Below, piece by piece: positions 27,766-38,513 of a stretch of 64,000 nucleotides of DNA. Source of the stretch: Amycolatopsis saalfeldensis (GTDB lineage: Bacteria > Actinomycetota > Actinomycetes > Mycobacteriales > Pseudonocardiaceae); assembly GCF_900110575.1 (NCBI RefSeq), contig NZ_FOEF01000005.1, positions 1-64,000 of the forward strand, given 5' to 3'. The notes beneath the pieces were generated by a model. The model ran no database searches. It was not told the DNA's origin and worked only from the letters and a program-made list of their open reading frames with translations. The position numbers and the translations under genes were made by a program. How positions within the stretch are numbered: position 1 is the first letter of the stretch; every line of letters starts with the position of its first letter.

Positions 27766-28668
27766 GTGAACCGGCCCGCCCGCCTCGCCGTGGGCGTGGT
27801 GTCGACCGGCCGGGTCGGCAGCGTGCTCGGCGCGGCGCTGGCCCGCGCGGGCCACACCGTGGTCGCCGCGTCGGGGCTGTCCGCGGCGTCCGTCGCCCGG
27901 GCCGAGCGCCTGCTCCCCGACGTCCCCCTGCTGCCGCCCGACGAGGTCGTCCGGCGCGCGGACCTGGTGCTGCTGGCGCTGCCCGACGACGCGCTCGCGG
28001 GCATGCTGCGCGGCCTGGTGGCCACGGAGTCGCTGCGGGCGGGCCAGATCGTCGTGCACACCTCCGGCGCCCACGGCGTGGACGTCCTCGCGCCCGCCGC
28101 CGAGGCCGGCGCGCTGCCGCTGGCGCTGCACCCGGTGATGACGTTCACCGGCCGCGCCGAGGACCTGGAACGGCTGGCCACCGCCAGCATCGGCGTCACC
28201 GCGACGGCCGAGGACGAGGCGGCGTGGAACGTCGGCGAGGCGCTCGCCGTCGAGATGGGCGCCGAGCCGGTGCGCATCCCCGAGGAGTCCCGCGCGCTCT
28301 ACCACGCGGCGCTGGCCCACGGCTCGAACCACCTGATGACGCTGGTCGCGGATTGCACGGAACTGCTCCGCAAGGCCGGAATCGGGCAAGCGGAACGACT
28401 CGTCGCACCGCTGCTTTCGGCGGCACTGGATAATGTCCTCCGACACGGCGACCGGGCCTTCACCGGTCCGGTCGCGCGTGGTGACCTCGGCACCGTCCGC
28501 AAGCACCTCGCGGTGCTGACGGAGGCGTCGCCGGAGATCGCCCCCGCCTACCGGGCACTGGCCCGGCGCACGGCGGAGCGGTCCCGGGCCGCCGGACAGC
28601 TCGACCCGGCGGCCGCCACCGAGCTCACCGAACTTCTCGACGACCCCGCCGAAGGACAGAACCCGTGA
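27766..28668 (+). CDS. Rossmann-type DUF2520 protein upstream of panC
   Basis: The 300-residue protein starts with a dinucleotide-binding fold (VGVVSTGRVGSVLGAALARAGH, a GxGxxG-like loop in which the first Gly is Ser-Thr-Gly). A DUF2520 helical domain follows, containing HPVMTF and YHAALAHGSNHLMTLV. Such proteins resemble ketopantoate or pyrroline reductases and sit beside panC in actinobacteria (Rv3603c position). A ketopantoate-reductase-like role is attractive from context but not proved. GTG at 27766. Its stop overlaps the panC GTG. Confidence 0.85.
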   Translation: MNRPARLAVGVVSTGRVGSVLGAALARAGHTVVAASGLSAASVARAERLLPDVPLLPPDEVVRRADLVLLALPDDALAGMLRGLVATESLRAGQIVVHTSGAHGVDVLAPAAEAGALPLALHPVMTFTGRAEDLERLATASIGVTATAEDEAAWNVGEALAVEMGAEPVRIPEESRALYHAALAHGSNHLMTLVADCTELLRKAGIGQAERLVAPLLSAALDNVLRHGDRAFTGPVARGDLGTVRKHLAVLTEASPEIAPAYRALARRTAERSRAAGQLDPAAATELTELLDDPAEGQNP

Positions 28669-29573
28669 CCACACCGAAGTTCCAGCGCGGCACGTTGAAC
28701 ACATTCCAGCCGCCCGAGCACATCAGCCAGGTGAGCCACGCGCTGCGCGCGGTCGGCCGCAAGGTCGCGCTCGTGCCCACCATGGGCGCCCTGCACGACG
28801 GGCACCGCGAGCTGCTGCGCCGCGCGAAGCGGGTGCCGAACACGATCGTCGCCGCGTCGATCTTCGTGAACCCGCTGCAGTTCGGCGAGGGCGAGGACTT
28901 CGAGGCCTACCCGCGCCCGCTGGACGTCGACCTCGCCACCCTGGCCGAAGCCGGCGTCGAGCTGGCCTTCACACCCAAGGCGTCGGACCTCTACACCGAG
29001 GGCGCGGCCGTCACCGTGCACCCCGGCCCGCTCGGCGACGAGCTGGAGGGCGCCGCGCGGCCCGGCCACTTCTCGGGCGTGCTGACCGTCGTGGCGAAGC
29101 TGCTCAACCTGCTTCGCCCGGACTACGCGTTCTTCGGGGAGAAGGATTACCAGCAGCTCGTGCTGGTGAAGCGGATGGTGCGGGACCTGAACATCGGCAC
29201 CCACGTGATCGGGGTGCCGACGGTGCGCGAGCGGGACGGGCTCGCGCTTTCTTCACGCAACGTCTACCTGACGCCGGAGCAGCGGGAGGACGCCGTGGTG
29301 CTGTCCGCGGCGCTGTCCGCGGGGGCGCACGTCGGGCGCGACGGGGCGGAAGCGGTTTTGGACGTGGCCCGCCGGACTCTGGCCGCGCGTCCCCAGGTGG
29401 CGGTGGACTACCTGGAATTGAGGGGAACCGATCTCGGGCCGGCGCCCGTCGACGGTGAGGCACGGCTGTTGATCGCCGCCCGGGTGGGGAGCACCCGGCT
29501 GATCGACAACGTGGGACTGCTGCTCGGAAACGCGGTGGAGCATCCGAGCGTGGAGCTGGACGCAGGGGAATAA
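28665..29573 (+). CDS. panC: Pantothenate synthetase
   Basis: The 302-residue enzyme condenses pantoate and beta-alanine at the expense of [16 protein letters not shown] holds the HIGH-like nucleotide motif (HDGH), and [28 protein letters not shown] and LSSRNVYL are the other family blocks. GTG at 28665 overlaps the upstream stop and panD follows after 13 bases: a panC-panD-coaX operon for coenzyme A synthesis. Confidence 0.96.
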   Translation: MTTPKFQRGTLNTFQPPEHISQVSHALRAVGRKVALVPTMGALHDGHRELLRRAKRVPNTIVAASIFVNPLQFGEGEDFEAYPRPLDVDLATLAEAGVELAFTPKASDLYTEGAAVTVHPGPLGDELEGAARPGHFSGVLTVVAKLLNLLRPDYAFFGEKDYQQLVLVKRMVRDLNIGTHVIGVPTVRERDGLALSSRNVYLTPEQREDAVVLSAALSAGAHVGRDGAEAVLDVARRTLAARPQVAVDYLELRGTDLGPAPVDGEARLLIAARVGSTRLIDNVGLLLGNAVEHPSVELDAGE

Positions 29574-29586
29574 GGGAGAGTCCACG

Positions 29587-30081
29587 ATGTACCGCACGAT
29601 GCTGAAATCCAAGATCCACCGGGCCACGGTGACCCAGGCGGATCTGCACTACGTGGGGTCGGTGACCGTCGACGAGGACCTGATGGAGGCCGCCGACCTG
29701 CTGCCGGGCGAGCAGGTGTCCATTGTGGACGTCACCAACGGGGCCCGCCTCGAGACGTACGTGATCAAGGGCGAGCGGGGCAGCGGCGTGCTCGGCATCA
29801 ACGGTGCCGCCGCGCACCTGGTGCACCCGGGCGACATCGTCATCCTCATCGCCTACGGGCAGATGGACAACGCCGAGGCGCTCGAGTACGAGCCGCGGGT
29901 GGTGTTCGTCTCCGAGGACAACCGGATCGTCGAACGCGGCGCGGACCCGGCGCACGTGCCGGAGGGCTCGGGGCTGCTGTCGGGCACCGTCCTGCTGCCG
30001 GACGAGGACATCATCGCGTTCCCGGTGGCGGAGACGGCCGACGCGCGCCGCCTGGACGCGCTGCTGCACGCGGAAAGCTGA
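29587..30081 (+). CDS. panD: Aspartate 1-decarboxylase proenzyme
   Basis: The enzyme makes beta-alanine from aspartate for PanC and activates itself by cleaving at Gly24-Ser25, leaving a pyruvoyl group; the YVGSVTV site is present at exactly that place. Lys9, Arg54 and the [11 protein letters not shown] segment fit the family. At 164 residues it is longer than usual (about 126-140), with a C-terminal tail of some 30 residues. ATG at 29587 follows AGGGAGAG. Confidence 0.96.
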   Translation: MYRTMLKSKIHRATVTQADLHYVGSVTVDEDLMEAADLLPGEQVSIVDVTNGARLETYVIKGERGSGVLGINGAAAHLVHPGDIVILIAYGQMDNAEALEYEPRVVFVSEDNRIVERGADPAHVPEGSGLLSGTVLLPDEDIIAFPVAETADARRLDALLHAES

Positions 30082-30125
30082 ATCAACCCCACCGCCACCG
30101 GCGGGAAAGCAGTAAAGGAAAACGC

Positions 30126-30899
30126 GTGCTGCTCACCGTCGACGTCGGCAACACCAACATCGTGCTCGGCCTGTACGAGGGGCAGCAGCTCGTCGGCGAC
30201 TGGCGCATGCGCACCGACGCGCGCATCACCGCCGACGAGCTCGCGCTCACCATGCGCGGCCTGCTCGGCGCGCACGCCGACGCGGTCACGGGCATCAGTG
30301 CGCTGTCCACGGTCCCGGCGGTGCTGCGCGAACTGCGCGTGATGCTGGGCCGCTATTACGCGCGGCTGCCGAAGATCGTCGTCGAGCCGGGGGTGCGCAC
30401 GGGCGTGCCCCTGCTCGTCGACAACCCCAAGGAGGTCGGCGCGGATCGGCTGGTGAACACCCTCGCCGCCCACCACCTGCACGCCACCGCCTGTGTGGTG
30501 GTCGACTTCGGCACGTCCACGAACGTCGACGCGATCTCCGCCAAGGGGGAGTTCCTCGGCGGCGCGTTCGCGCCCGGGATCGAGATCTCGGTGGACGCGC
30601 TGGCCGCGCGCGCCGCGGCGTTGCGCAAGGTGGAGCTGGTGCCGCCGCGGTCGGTGATCGGCAAGAACACCGTGGAGTGCCTGCAATCCGGCATCCTCTA
30701 CGGCTTCGCGGGCCAGGTCGACGGGCTCGTCCGCCGGATCGTGCGCGAGCTGGAGCCGGACGGCGCCCGGCCGGTCGCGGTGATCGCGACCGGCGGGCTG
30801 GCGCCGCTGGTGCTCGGCGAGTCGGAGACGATCAAGGAGCACGTGCCGGACCTGACCCTGATGGGCCTGCGGCTGGTGTACGAGCGCAACGTGCGTTGA
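30126..30899 (+). CDS. coaX: Type III pantothenate kinase
   Basis: The 257-residue enzyme phosphorylates pantothenate, the first step of coenzyme A synthesis. LLTVDVGNTNIVLGLYEG is the first ATP-binding motif, VVDFGTSTNVDAI the second, and GVRTGVPLLVDNP and GADRLVN complete the type III pattern. GTG at 30126 has AAAGGAAAAC upstream. It ends the pan operon. Confidence 0.95.
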   Translation: MLLTVDVGNTNIVLGLYEGQQLVGDWRMRTDARITADELALTMRGLLGAHADAVTGISALSTVPAVLRELRVMLGRYYARLPKIVVEPGVRTGVPLLVDNPKEVGADRLVNTLAAHHLHATACVVVDFGTSTNVDAISAKGEFLGGAFAPGIEISVDALAARAAALRKVELVPPRSVIGKNTVECLQSGILYGFAGQVDGLVRRIVRELEPDGARPVAVIATGGLAPLVLGESETIKEHVPDLTLMGLRLVYERNVR

Positions 30900-30926
30900 G
30901 CCTTCAGCGCAGCCCCAATGCAGCCC

Positions 30927-31241
30927 CTAGTGCAGCACCTTCAGCCCGACCACCCCGGCGACGATCAGGACCAGGCAGGCGATCCGGCCGAACGACGCCG
31001 GGTCGTGCTGGGCCACGATGCCGTAGACGGCGGTCCCCACCGCGCCGATCCCGACCCACACCGCGTAACCGGTGCCGAGCGGAATGGTGCGCAGCGCGTA
31101 CGCGAGACCGCTCATGCTGAGCAGCAGCGCGACGCCGAAGGTGATGATCGGGATGGGGCGGCTGAAACCCTTCGCCGCGCCGAGTGCGGCAGCCCAAACG
31201 GTTTCGAGTACGCCGGAGACGATGAGCACGAGCCAGGACAT
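30927..31241 (-). CDS. gdx: Guanidinium exporter of the SMR family (SugE/Gdx)
   Basis: The 104-residue protein has four membrane helices and the SMR proton/substrate Glu at position 13 (VSGVLETVWAAAL). The WAAALGAAKGF segment after it is typical of the SugE/Gdx branch rather than the multidrug EmrE branch. Gdx proteins expel guanidinium in exchange for protons. A guanidine-III aptamer lies just upstream, which strongly supports this substrate. ATG at 31241. Confidence 0.9.
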   Translation of the reverse strand: MSWLVLIVSGVLETVWAAALGAAKGFSRPIPIITFGVALLLSMSGLAYALRTIPLGTGYAVWVGIGAVGTAVYGIVAQHDPASFGRIACLVLIVAGVVGLKVLH

Positions 31242-31274
31242 GAGCGGAGCCCTTCGCAGTGACTTTTCAGGGGC

Positions 31275-31318
31275 ACTGCGTCGTCTTGTCCTGACCGGGT
31301 ACGACGCTCTCGTCCGGG
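31275..31318 (-). ncRNA. Guanidine-III (ykkC-III) riboswitch upstream of gdx
   Basis: Read on the minus strand, the leader contains CCCGGACGAGAGCGTCG, then TACCCGGTCAGGACAAGACG, then ACGCAGT. This matches the compact guanidine-III aptamer, including the invariant ACCCGGUCAGGACAAGACG core. Guanidine binding turns on the exporter. The aptamer ends about 33 bases before the ATG at 31241, and no terminator lies between, so control of translation initiation is likely. Confidence 0.88.
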
Positions 31319-31386
31319 ACGCCGAGGCGTCACTGATGAAATTAGCACCGCCCGGGCCGCGCGGCGGGTGACCTTCGTCGCCGGGG

Positions 31387-32154
31387 TCAGAGCCGCCGGG
31401 CGCGGAACACGGTGGTGAGCAACGGCAGGTCGAACTCGCCGTTTCCGGTCGCCGGGTTCGAGAGCAGGTACGCGCGCGCCGCGGCGAGGATCCGGTCGCG
31501 CTCCGCCGGCTCGGCCACCAGCAGGTGCGAGTGGGTGGCGACCGTCGCCAGCAGCGAGTCGACCGTCCGCCGTTGCGCGTGGTGGAACCGGTTCTCTTCG
31601 AACGGCGCGAAACCCGGTGGCGTGTCCAGCGTCCGCTCGCCGCTGGCCCAGGCCTGGCTCACGCCGCTGCGCACGATGGCGGAGAACTCGGCGACCCACG
31701 GCACGCTCACGTCGTCGTGATTCCACAGCGGCTGCACGATCCCGCCCGGCCGCAGCACCCGCGCGATTTCGGCGAACGCGGGCTCCAGGTCGAACCAGTG
31801 CAGTGCCTGGCCGATGAACACCGCGTCCACCGAAACATCGGGCAGCGGGATTTCCTCGGCCTTGCCGAGCAGCGCGGTGACGTCCGGCAGCAGCCGGGTC
31901 AGCTCGGCCAGCATGCCCGGGTCCGGCTCCACCGCCGTCACCGAGACGCCCAGCTCCACGAGGCCCTGCGTGAGCTTTCCCGTGCCCGCCGCCAGGTCCA
32001 GCCCGTCCTTCGCCGGGTGCGCGACGCCTTCGAGGCCCCAGGCCAGCGCGGCCCGCGGGTAATCGGGCCGGTGCTCGGCGTAGGCGGCCGCCTCTTCGCC
32101 GAACGACGAGGCGCGCCGGGAGTGCAGTTCCGGGTCATGCGTGGGTTCGGTCAC
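31387..32154 (-). CDS. Class I SAM-dependent methyltransferase
   Basis: A 255-residue soluble methyltransferase. The SAM-binding motif I is [14 protein letters not shown] (about residues 52-65), the acidic end of strand 2 is AVEPDPGML, and [14 protein letters not shown] and [12 protein letters not shown] are later motifs typical of the Methyltransf_11 group. Substrate unknown. GTG at 32154. It is divergent from lysS, whose start is 95 bases away. Confidence 0.85.
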   Translation of the reverse strand: MTEPTHDPELHSRRASSFGEEAAAYAEHRPDYPRAALAWGLEGVAHPAKDGLDLAAGTGKLTQGLVELGVSVTAVEPDPGMLAELTRLLPDVTALLGKAEEIPLPDVSVDAVFIGQALHWFDLEPAFAEIARVLRPGGIVQPLWNHDDVSVPWVAEFSAIVRSGVSQAWASGERTLDTPPGFAPFEENRFHHAQRRTVDSLLATVATHSHLLVAEPAERDRILAAARAYLLSNPATGNGEFDLPLLTTVFRARRL

Positions 32155-32248
32155 AAGATCTCAGCGTAATACTCGAAAGGCCCGGGCCCGCGGCGCGAAG
32201 GGTAATCCGGTTGGCGTAGGCGGCCATCGGCTTCGTACGCTATGCGCC

Positions 32249-33757
32249 ATGACCGAATTCCCCGCGTCCGACGCGCTGCCCGATGACGACCTGCCCGAAC
32301 AGATGCGGGTGCGCCGGGACAAGCGCGACCGGATAATCGCGGAGGGTGCCGATCCTTACCCCGTCGAGGTTCCCCGCACCCACTCGCTCGCCGAGATCCG
32401 GGCGGCGCATTCGGATCTCCCGGCCGACACCGGCACTGGTCAGACGGTCGGCGTCACCGGCAGGGTGATGTTTCTCCGCAATACGGGCAAACTGTGTTTC
32501 GCCACTCTTCGTGAGGGTGAGGGCACGGAACTGCAGGCGATGATCAGCCTCGCGAAGGTCGGCGAGCAGGCGCTCGCGGCGTGGAAGTCCGATGTCGATC
32601 TCGGTGACCACGTATTCGTCGAGGGCGAGGTGATCACTTCCAAGCGCGGTGAGCTTTCCGTGATGGCGGACAAGTGGCAGCTCACGTCCAAGGCCTTGCG
32701 CCCGCTGCCCGTCGCGCACAAGGAGCTGGCCGAGGAAACGCGAATCCGGCAGCGTTATGTCGACCTGATTCTGCGCGACCGGGCGCGTGATGTGGTGCGC
32801 ACCCGCGCCGGCGTCGTGCGCTCGTTGCGCGAGTCGTTCCACCGGCGTGGATTCACCGAGGTCGAGACGCCGATGTTGCAGACCCTGCACGGCGGCGCCG
32901 CGGCTCGGCCTTTCGTCACGCATTCGAATGCGTTCGACCTCGAGCTGTACCTCCGGATCGCGCCCGAGCTGTACCTCAAGCGCTGTGTGGTGGGCGGGAT
33001 CGAGAAGGTTTTCGAGATCAACCGGAACTTCCGCAACGAGGGCAGCGACTCCTCGCACTCGCCCGAGTTCGCGATGCTGGAGTACTACGAGGCCTACGCC
33101 ACGTACGACACCAATGCCGTGATGACGCGGGAGCTGATCCAGGAGGCCGCGGAGAACGTCCTCGGTACCCAGATCGTCACCCTCGCCGACGGCACCGAGT
33201 ACGACCTTTCCGGCGAATGGACGACGCTCGGGATGTACGAGTCGCTCTCGGCCGCGCTCGGTGAAGAAGTGACGCCGGAGACATCGGCCGAGGCGCTGCA
33301 CAAGTTCGCCGAAGCGCGTGCTATCGAGGTCGATCCGAAACTCGGTCACGGCAAACTCGTGGAAGAACTGTGGGAACACCTCGTCGGCGACGATCTTCAG
33401 GCTCCCACTTTTGTCCGTGATTTTCCGCTCGAGACCTCGCCTCTGACCAGGCAACACCGCACTCGCGCGGGGGTCGCGGAGAAGTGGGACCTCTACATAC
33501 GCGGTTTCGAACTCGCGACCGGTTACTCCGAACTGGTGGACCCCGTGGTGGAACGCCAGCGGCTGACCGAACAGTCCCGGCTGGCGGCCGGGGGCGATAG
33601 CGAAGCCATGCCTCTCGACGAGGATTTCCTCCGGGCCCTCGAGTACGGAATGCCCCCGAGCGGCGGTGTCGGAATGGGTGTCGACCGGCTGCTGATGGCG
33701 CTGACCGGGCTCGGTATCCGGGAGACGATCCTCTTCCCGCTCGTCCGGCCCGAATAG
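32249..33757 (+). CDS. lysS: Lysyl-tRNA synthetase, class II
   Basis: The 502-residue enzyme charges tRNA(Lys). An N-terminal OB fold binds the anticodon (about 60-150: [18 protein letters not shown]). The class II catalytic core shows motif 2 ([17 protein letters not shown]) and motif 3 ([16 protein letters not shown]). ATG at 32249 begins MTEFPASDA and gives the normal family length; the ORF extends 36 codons further upstream into divergent-promoter DNA. lsr2 follows with its own promoter. Confidence 0.94.
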   Translation: MTEFPASDALPDDDLPEQMRVRRDKRDRIIAEGADPYPVEVPRTHSLAEIRAAHSDLPADTGTGQTVGVTGRVMFLRNTGKLCFATLREGEGTELQAMISLAKVGEQALAAWKSDVDLGDHVFVEGEVITSKRGELSVMADKWQLTSKALRPLPVAHKELAEETRIRQRYVDLILRDRARDVVRTRAGVVRSLRESFHRRGFTEVETPMLQTLHGGAAARPFVTHSNAFDLELYLRIAPELYLKRCVVGGIEKVFEINRNFRNEGSDSSHSPEFAMLEYYEAYATYDTNAVMTRELIQEAAENVLGTQIVTLADGTEYDLSGEWTTLGMYESLSAALGEEVTPETSAEALHKFAEARAIEVDPKLGHGKLVEELWEHLVGDDLQAPTFVRDFPLETSPLTRQHRTRAGVAEKWDLYIRGFELATGYSELVDPVVERQRLTEQSRLAAGGDSEAMPLDEDFLRALEYGMPPSGGVGMGVDRLLMALTGLGIRETILFPLVRPE

Positions 33758-33782
33758 CCGTCGCGCAGAACCGCTGAGGTTT

Positions 33783-33825
33783 ATCTCAATCGAGATTTGC
33801 ACAGGTCGGGGTGAGCGGGTATTAA
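33783..33825 (+). promoter_or_regulatory. lsr2 promoter with adjoining dyad
   Basis: TTGCAC (33797-33802) and TATTAA (33820-33825) are separated by exactly 17 bases, a near-consensus vegetative promoter. Immediately upstream lies an inverted repeat, ATCTC-AATC-GAGAT (33783-33796), a possible regulator site. The AT-rich makeup would also favour binding by Lsr2 itself (inference). Confidence 0.7.
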
Positions 33826-33903
33826 TACAGGTGTCAAAGACTTCTGTCCCGGGGCTCGCCCCGTACCCAGATCATTCGCGTAAGCCCCCGCAGGAGGAAA
33901 CAG

Positions 33904-34257
33904 ATGGCACAGAAGGTGCTGGTCTCGCTGGTCGATGACCTCGACGGCAGTGAGGCTGAAGAGACTCTCGAGTTCGGTTTGGATGGCGTGAGCTACCAGA
34001 TCGACTTGTCCTCGGAAAACGCCGAGGAGTTGCGCGACGCGCTCGCCCAGTACGTCGAGCACGCCCGCCGCGCCGGTGGTCGTAAGCGCGCGGCCCTTCG
34101 TCCGGTCGCGGGCGGGAAGGCGGCGGCGCGGCCGGCCACGGTCGACCGCGAGCAGAACCAGGCGATTCGCTCTTGGGCGCGTAAGAACGGCTACCAGGTT
34201 TCCGATCGCGGACGCATCCCGTCCGAGGTCGTGGAGGCTTACCACAAGAAGAACTGA
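33904..34257 (+). CDS. lsr2: Lsr2 nucleoid-associated protein
   Basis: The 117-residue protein is the actinobacterial H-NS analogue: it bridges DNA and silences AT-rich, often foreign, genes. The N-terminal dimer domain ([15 protein letters not shown]...[18 protein letters not shown]) and the C-terminal DNA-binding domain ([19 protein letters not shown]) with the AT-groove RGR motif are clear. ATG at 33904 follows AGGAGGAAAC. It has its own promoter and a terminator after it. Confidence 0.96.
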   Translation: MAQKVLVSLVDDLDGSEAEETLEFGLDGVSYQIDLSSENAEELRDALAQYVEHARRAGGRKRAALRPVAGGKAAARPATVDREQNQAIRSWARKNGYQVSDRGRIPSEVVEAYHKKN

Positions 34258-34277
34258 GGGGCTCTGACGCTTCGAAG

Positions 34278-34309
34278 CGGCCGCCGGGTTATCTCCGGCG
34301 GCCGTTTTT
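34278..34309 (+). terminator. Rho-independent terminator after lsr2
   Basis: CGGCCGCCGG (34278-34287) pairs with CCGGCGGCCG (34295-34304), followed by TTTTT. Confidence 0.9.
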
Positions 34310-34642
34310 GTTGTCCGTTTCCTGTCCGGTTCCGCGGTGTGCCGGCCGGTGCTCACGCCGCCGCCTCGTTCGGCCGGTATATCCGGATCACCCACGTGCC
34401 GGTCCGAGGCGCGCCGATCGGCCGCCATTGTTTACCCGGTGTCGGCGGTCGAGTACTCGACGAGTCGGCGTGCCCGACCGCTTTGCCGTCGGCAACTTGT
34501 CGATTGCAGCGATCATTTCCCCGCCGGGACCCCATTTCCGCACGGATTCCGCCAATTCGCCGCCGGGCCGCGCACCTGCGGGACCCCGCGAGTGGTGATC
34601 CGGCCTGGACCTGCTGGAAGTCCACCCGGCCGGGCTAATCCT
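34310..34642. other. Intergenic stretch with only weak open frames
   Basis: This is the rest of the 385-base gap between lsr2 and the FhuF-like gene. A 90-codon open frame on the minus strand (34353-34625) has no ribosome site and no firm match. Its tail (KQWRPIGAPRTGTWVIRIYRP) loosely recalls the end of DUF1214 proteins, and a second frame on the same strand also stays open, so a decayed gene is possible. Nothing else is visible. Confidence 0.4.
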
Positions 34643-35467
34643 TCAGCGGGCGCAGACCCGCGGGCACTCTCCGCACTCGGCTTCGCCGGGCAGCAGGTAG
34701 GAGAAGCAGCAGCTCTCGCGACGGCGAGCCCACTCGCGGTGGCCGTCCGGGCCGTCGGTGAGCCGCAGGGTCGAGGCCGAGGTCAACGGACGATGACGCT
34801 CGTCGAGCACCAGTGCCGCGTCGGCGACGCCCGCGCCCTCCGCGTCCTGGGTGCCGCCCTGGCGGCCGGCCCACCAGAGCGAGTTGTCGAGCGCGTCCGT
34901 CGCGGCGGCCCACAGCATGCGGCGGCCGAGCCGGGTTCCCGGCGCGTACGCGCGGACGAATCGGGCGGCGTGGGCCACGTACTGGGCCCGCAGCACGCCG
35001 GCCAGCGCGCGCTCGTCACGCACCACTGTCGCCTCCGGGCGGGCCGAGCCGGGATCGGTGGGCAGGCAGTAGAACGCGTCGCCCAGCACCGCCATCCCCT
35101 CCGGGTGCGGGCGGTCTTCGCCGAGGCCGAACGCGAGGAGTTCCGGTTTGAGGGAAGGAACCCGGCGCTCGTGGTGCAGCAGCAGCGCGCCGACGTACGC
35201 GGGCACGTGGAGGTACCAGGACATGACGTAACTGGCGGCGGTCTGCGAAGGCGCCGAGCCGTGCTCCCCGATCAGCCACGAGGACAGCACCTCGCGCCAC
35301 TCGTCGAACAGCACCGGCCGCGCGAGCAGGTCGGCGCAGCGGAACCAGTCGGCCGGCACGTCGCGTCGCAGCTCCCCGCGCTCCTGCAGCCCCCCGACCC
35401 GCAGCAACGAGGAGGCGAGGCCGTCGCCGACATCGCGGGCATCGCGGAAGGACCGCTGCTGGTTCAC
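34643..35467 (-). CDS. FhuF-like [2Fe-2S] ferric-siderophore reductase
   Basis: The 274-residue protein has a helical N-terminal FhuF-type region (SSWLIGEHGSAPSQTAASYVMSWYLHVPA) and ends in a compact cysteine cluster: SCCFSYLLPGEAECGECPRVC. The C-C...C-x2-C spacing is that of the unusual FhuF [2Fe-2S] centre. FhuF releases iron from imported siderophores by reduction. The GTG at 35467 is preferred over the ATG at 35494 because it has AGGAGGG five bases upstream, whereas the ATG lies inside the iron box. An IdeR/DtxR-type box directly upstream predicts repression by iron. Confidence 0.82.
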   Translation of the reverse strand: MNQQRSFRDARDVGDGLASSLLRVGGLQERGELRRDVPADWFRCADLLARPVLFDEWREVLSSWLIGEHGSAPSQTAASYVMSWYLHVPAYVGALLLHHERRVPSLKPELLAFGLGEDRPHPEGMAVLGDAFYCLPTDPGSARPEATVVRDERALAGVLRAQYVAHAARFVRAYAPGTRLGRRMLWAAATDALDNSLWWAGRQGGTQDAEGAGVADAALVLDERHRPLTSASTLRLTDGPDGHREWARRRESCCFSYLLPGEAECGECPRVCAR

Positions 35468-35493
35468 CGCGGCCCTCCTGTCCGCCAACCTCA

Positions 35494-35512
35494 TTAGGCC
35501 TGCCTAACCTTA
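35494..35512 (-). promoter_or_regulatory. Iron box (IdeR/DtxR-type operator)
   Basis: On the minus strand the 19 bases read TAAGGTTAGGCAGGCCTAA. By hand alignment this fits 16 of 19 positions of the TWAGGTWAGSCTWACCTWA iron box. It lies 27 bases before the GTG of the FhuF-like gene, where it would block transcription when iron-loaded IdeR is bound. Confidence 0.75.
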
Positions 35513-35834
35513 CAGGCGATCGCCGACTACGCCAATCGGGTGCCCAACTGGTGGAACTCGCAGCGCACAGGGCGTGTTCGCGGTGAGCGGACAGGGGGCC
35601 CCGAGCGGAATCCGGGTGGCGGTTCGCACGTTCTCCTTGACGTAAAGGTGCAGGGCAACCGGATGATGAGGGGTGACCGGACGGTCACCGGCCGGGTGCG
35701 AAAGGACCACCGAGAGCAGTAGTGGTACGTCAGCGCGACCGCGCGGCTACTACAGTGGTCTGCACGGTGCTGTCCGTCGTGGGTTCGTTCCACGAAGGAA
35801 ACGGGCCGCCGACGCAGCAGTCGAGGGAGTGCGC
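35513..35834 (+). promoter_or_regulatory. clpC leader with candidate ClgR box and 18-base palindrome
   Basis: The 322-base region before clpC holds GTTCGC-GGTGA-GCG at 35576-35589. This matches the GTTCGC-N5-GCG site described for ClgR, an activator of clp genes in actinobacteria. A perfect palindrome with a 2-base centre (GGTGACCG-GA-CGGTCACC) lies at 35672-35689. No other gene is visible. The second site's regulator is unknown. Confidence 0.55.
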
Positions 35835-38393
<2,559 letters not shown>

Positions 38394-38413
38394 CGTCTCG
38401 GCCGATCAGTTCA

Positions 38414-38452
38414 CCAGGAGGGCGGTTCCCCATCGGGGAGCCGCCCTCCTGG
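38414..38452. terminator. Hairpin terminator after clpC
   Basis: CCAGGAGGGCGG (38414-38425) pairs with CCGCCCTCCTGG (38441-38452), with an inner TCCCC/GGGGA extension. It sits between the clpC stop and the Hsp70-like gene. Confidence 0.75.
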
Positions 38453-38513
38453 CTTGTCCGCGCAGGGTCGCCCGTTCGTGAGACGATGCCCGAGGCCTTC
38501 GGGAGGGGAGCGA

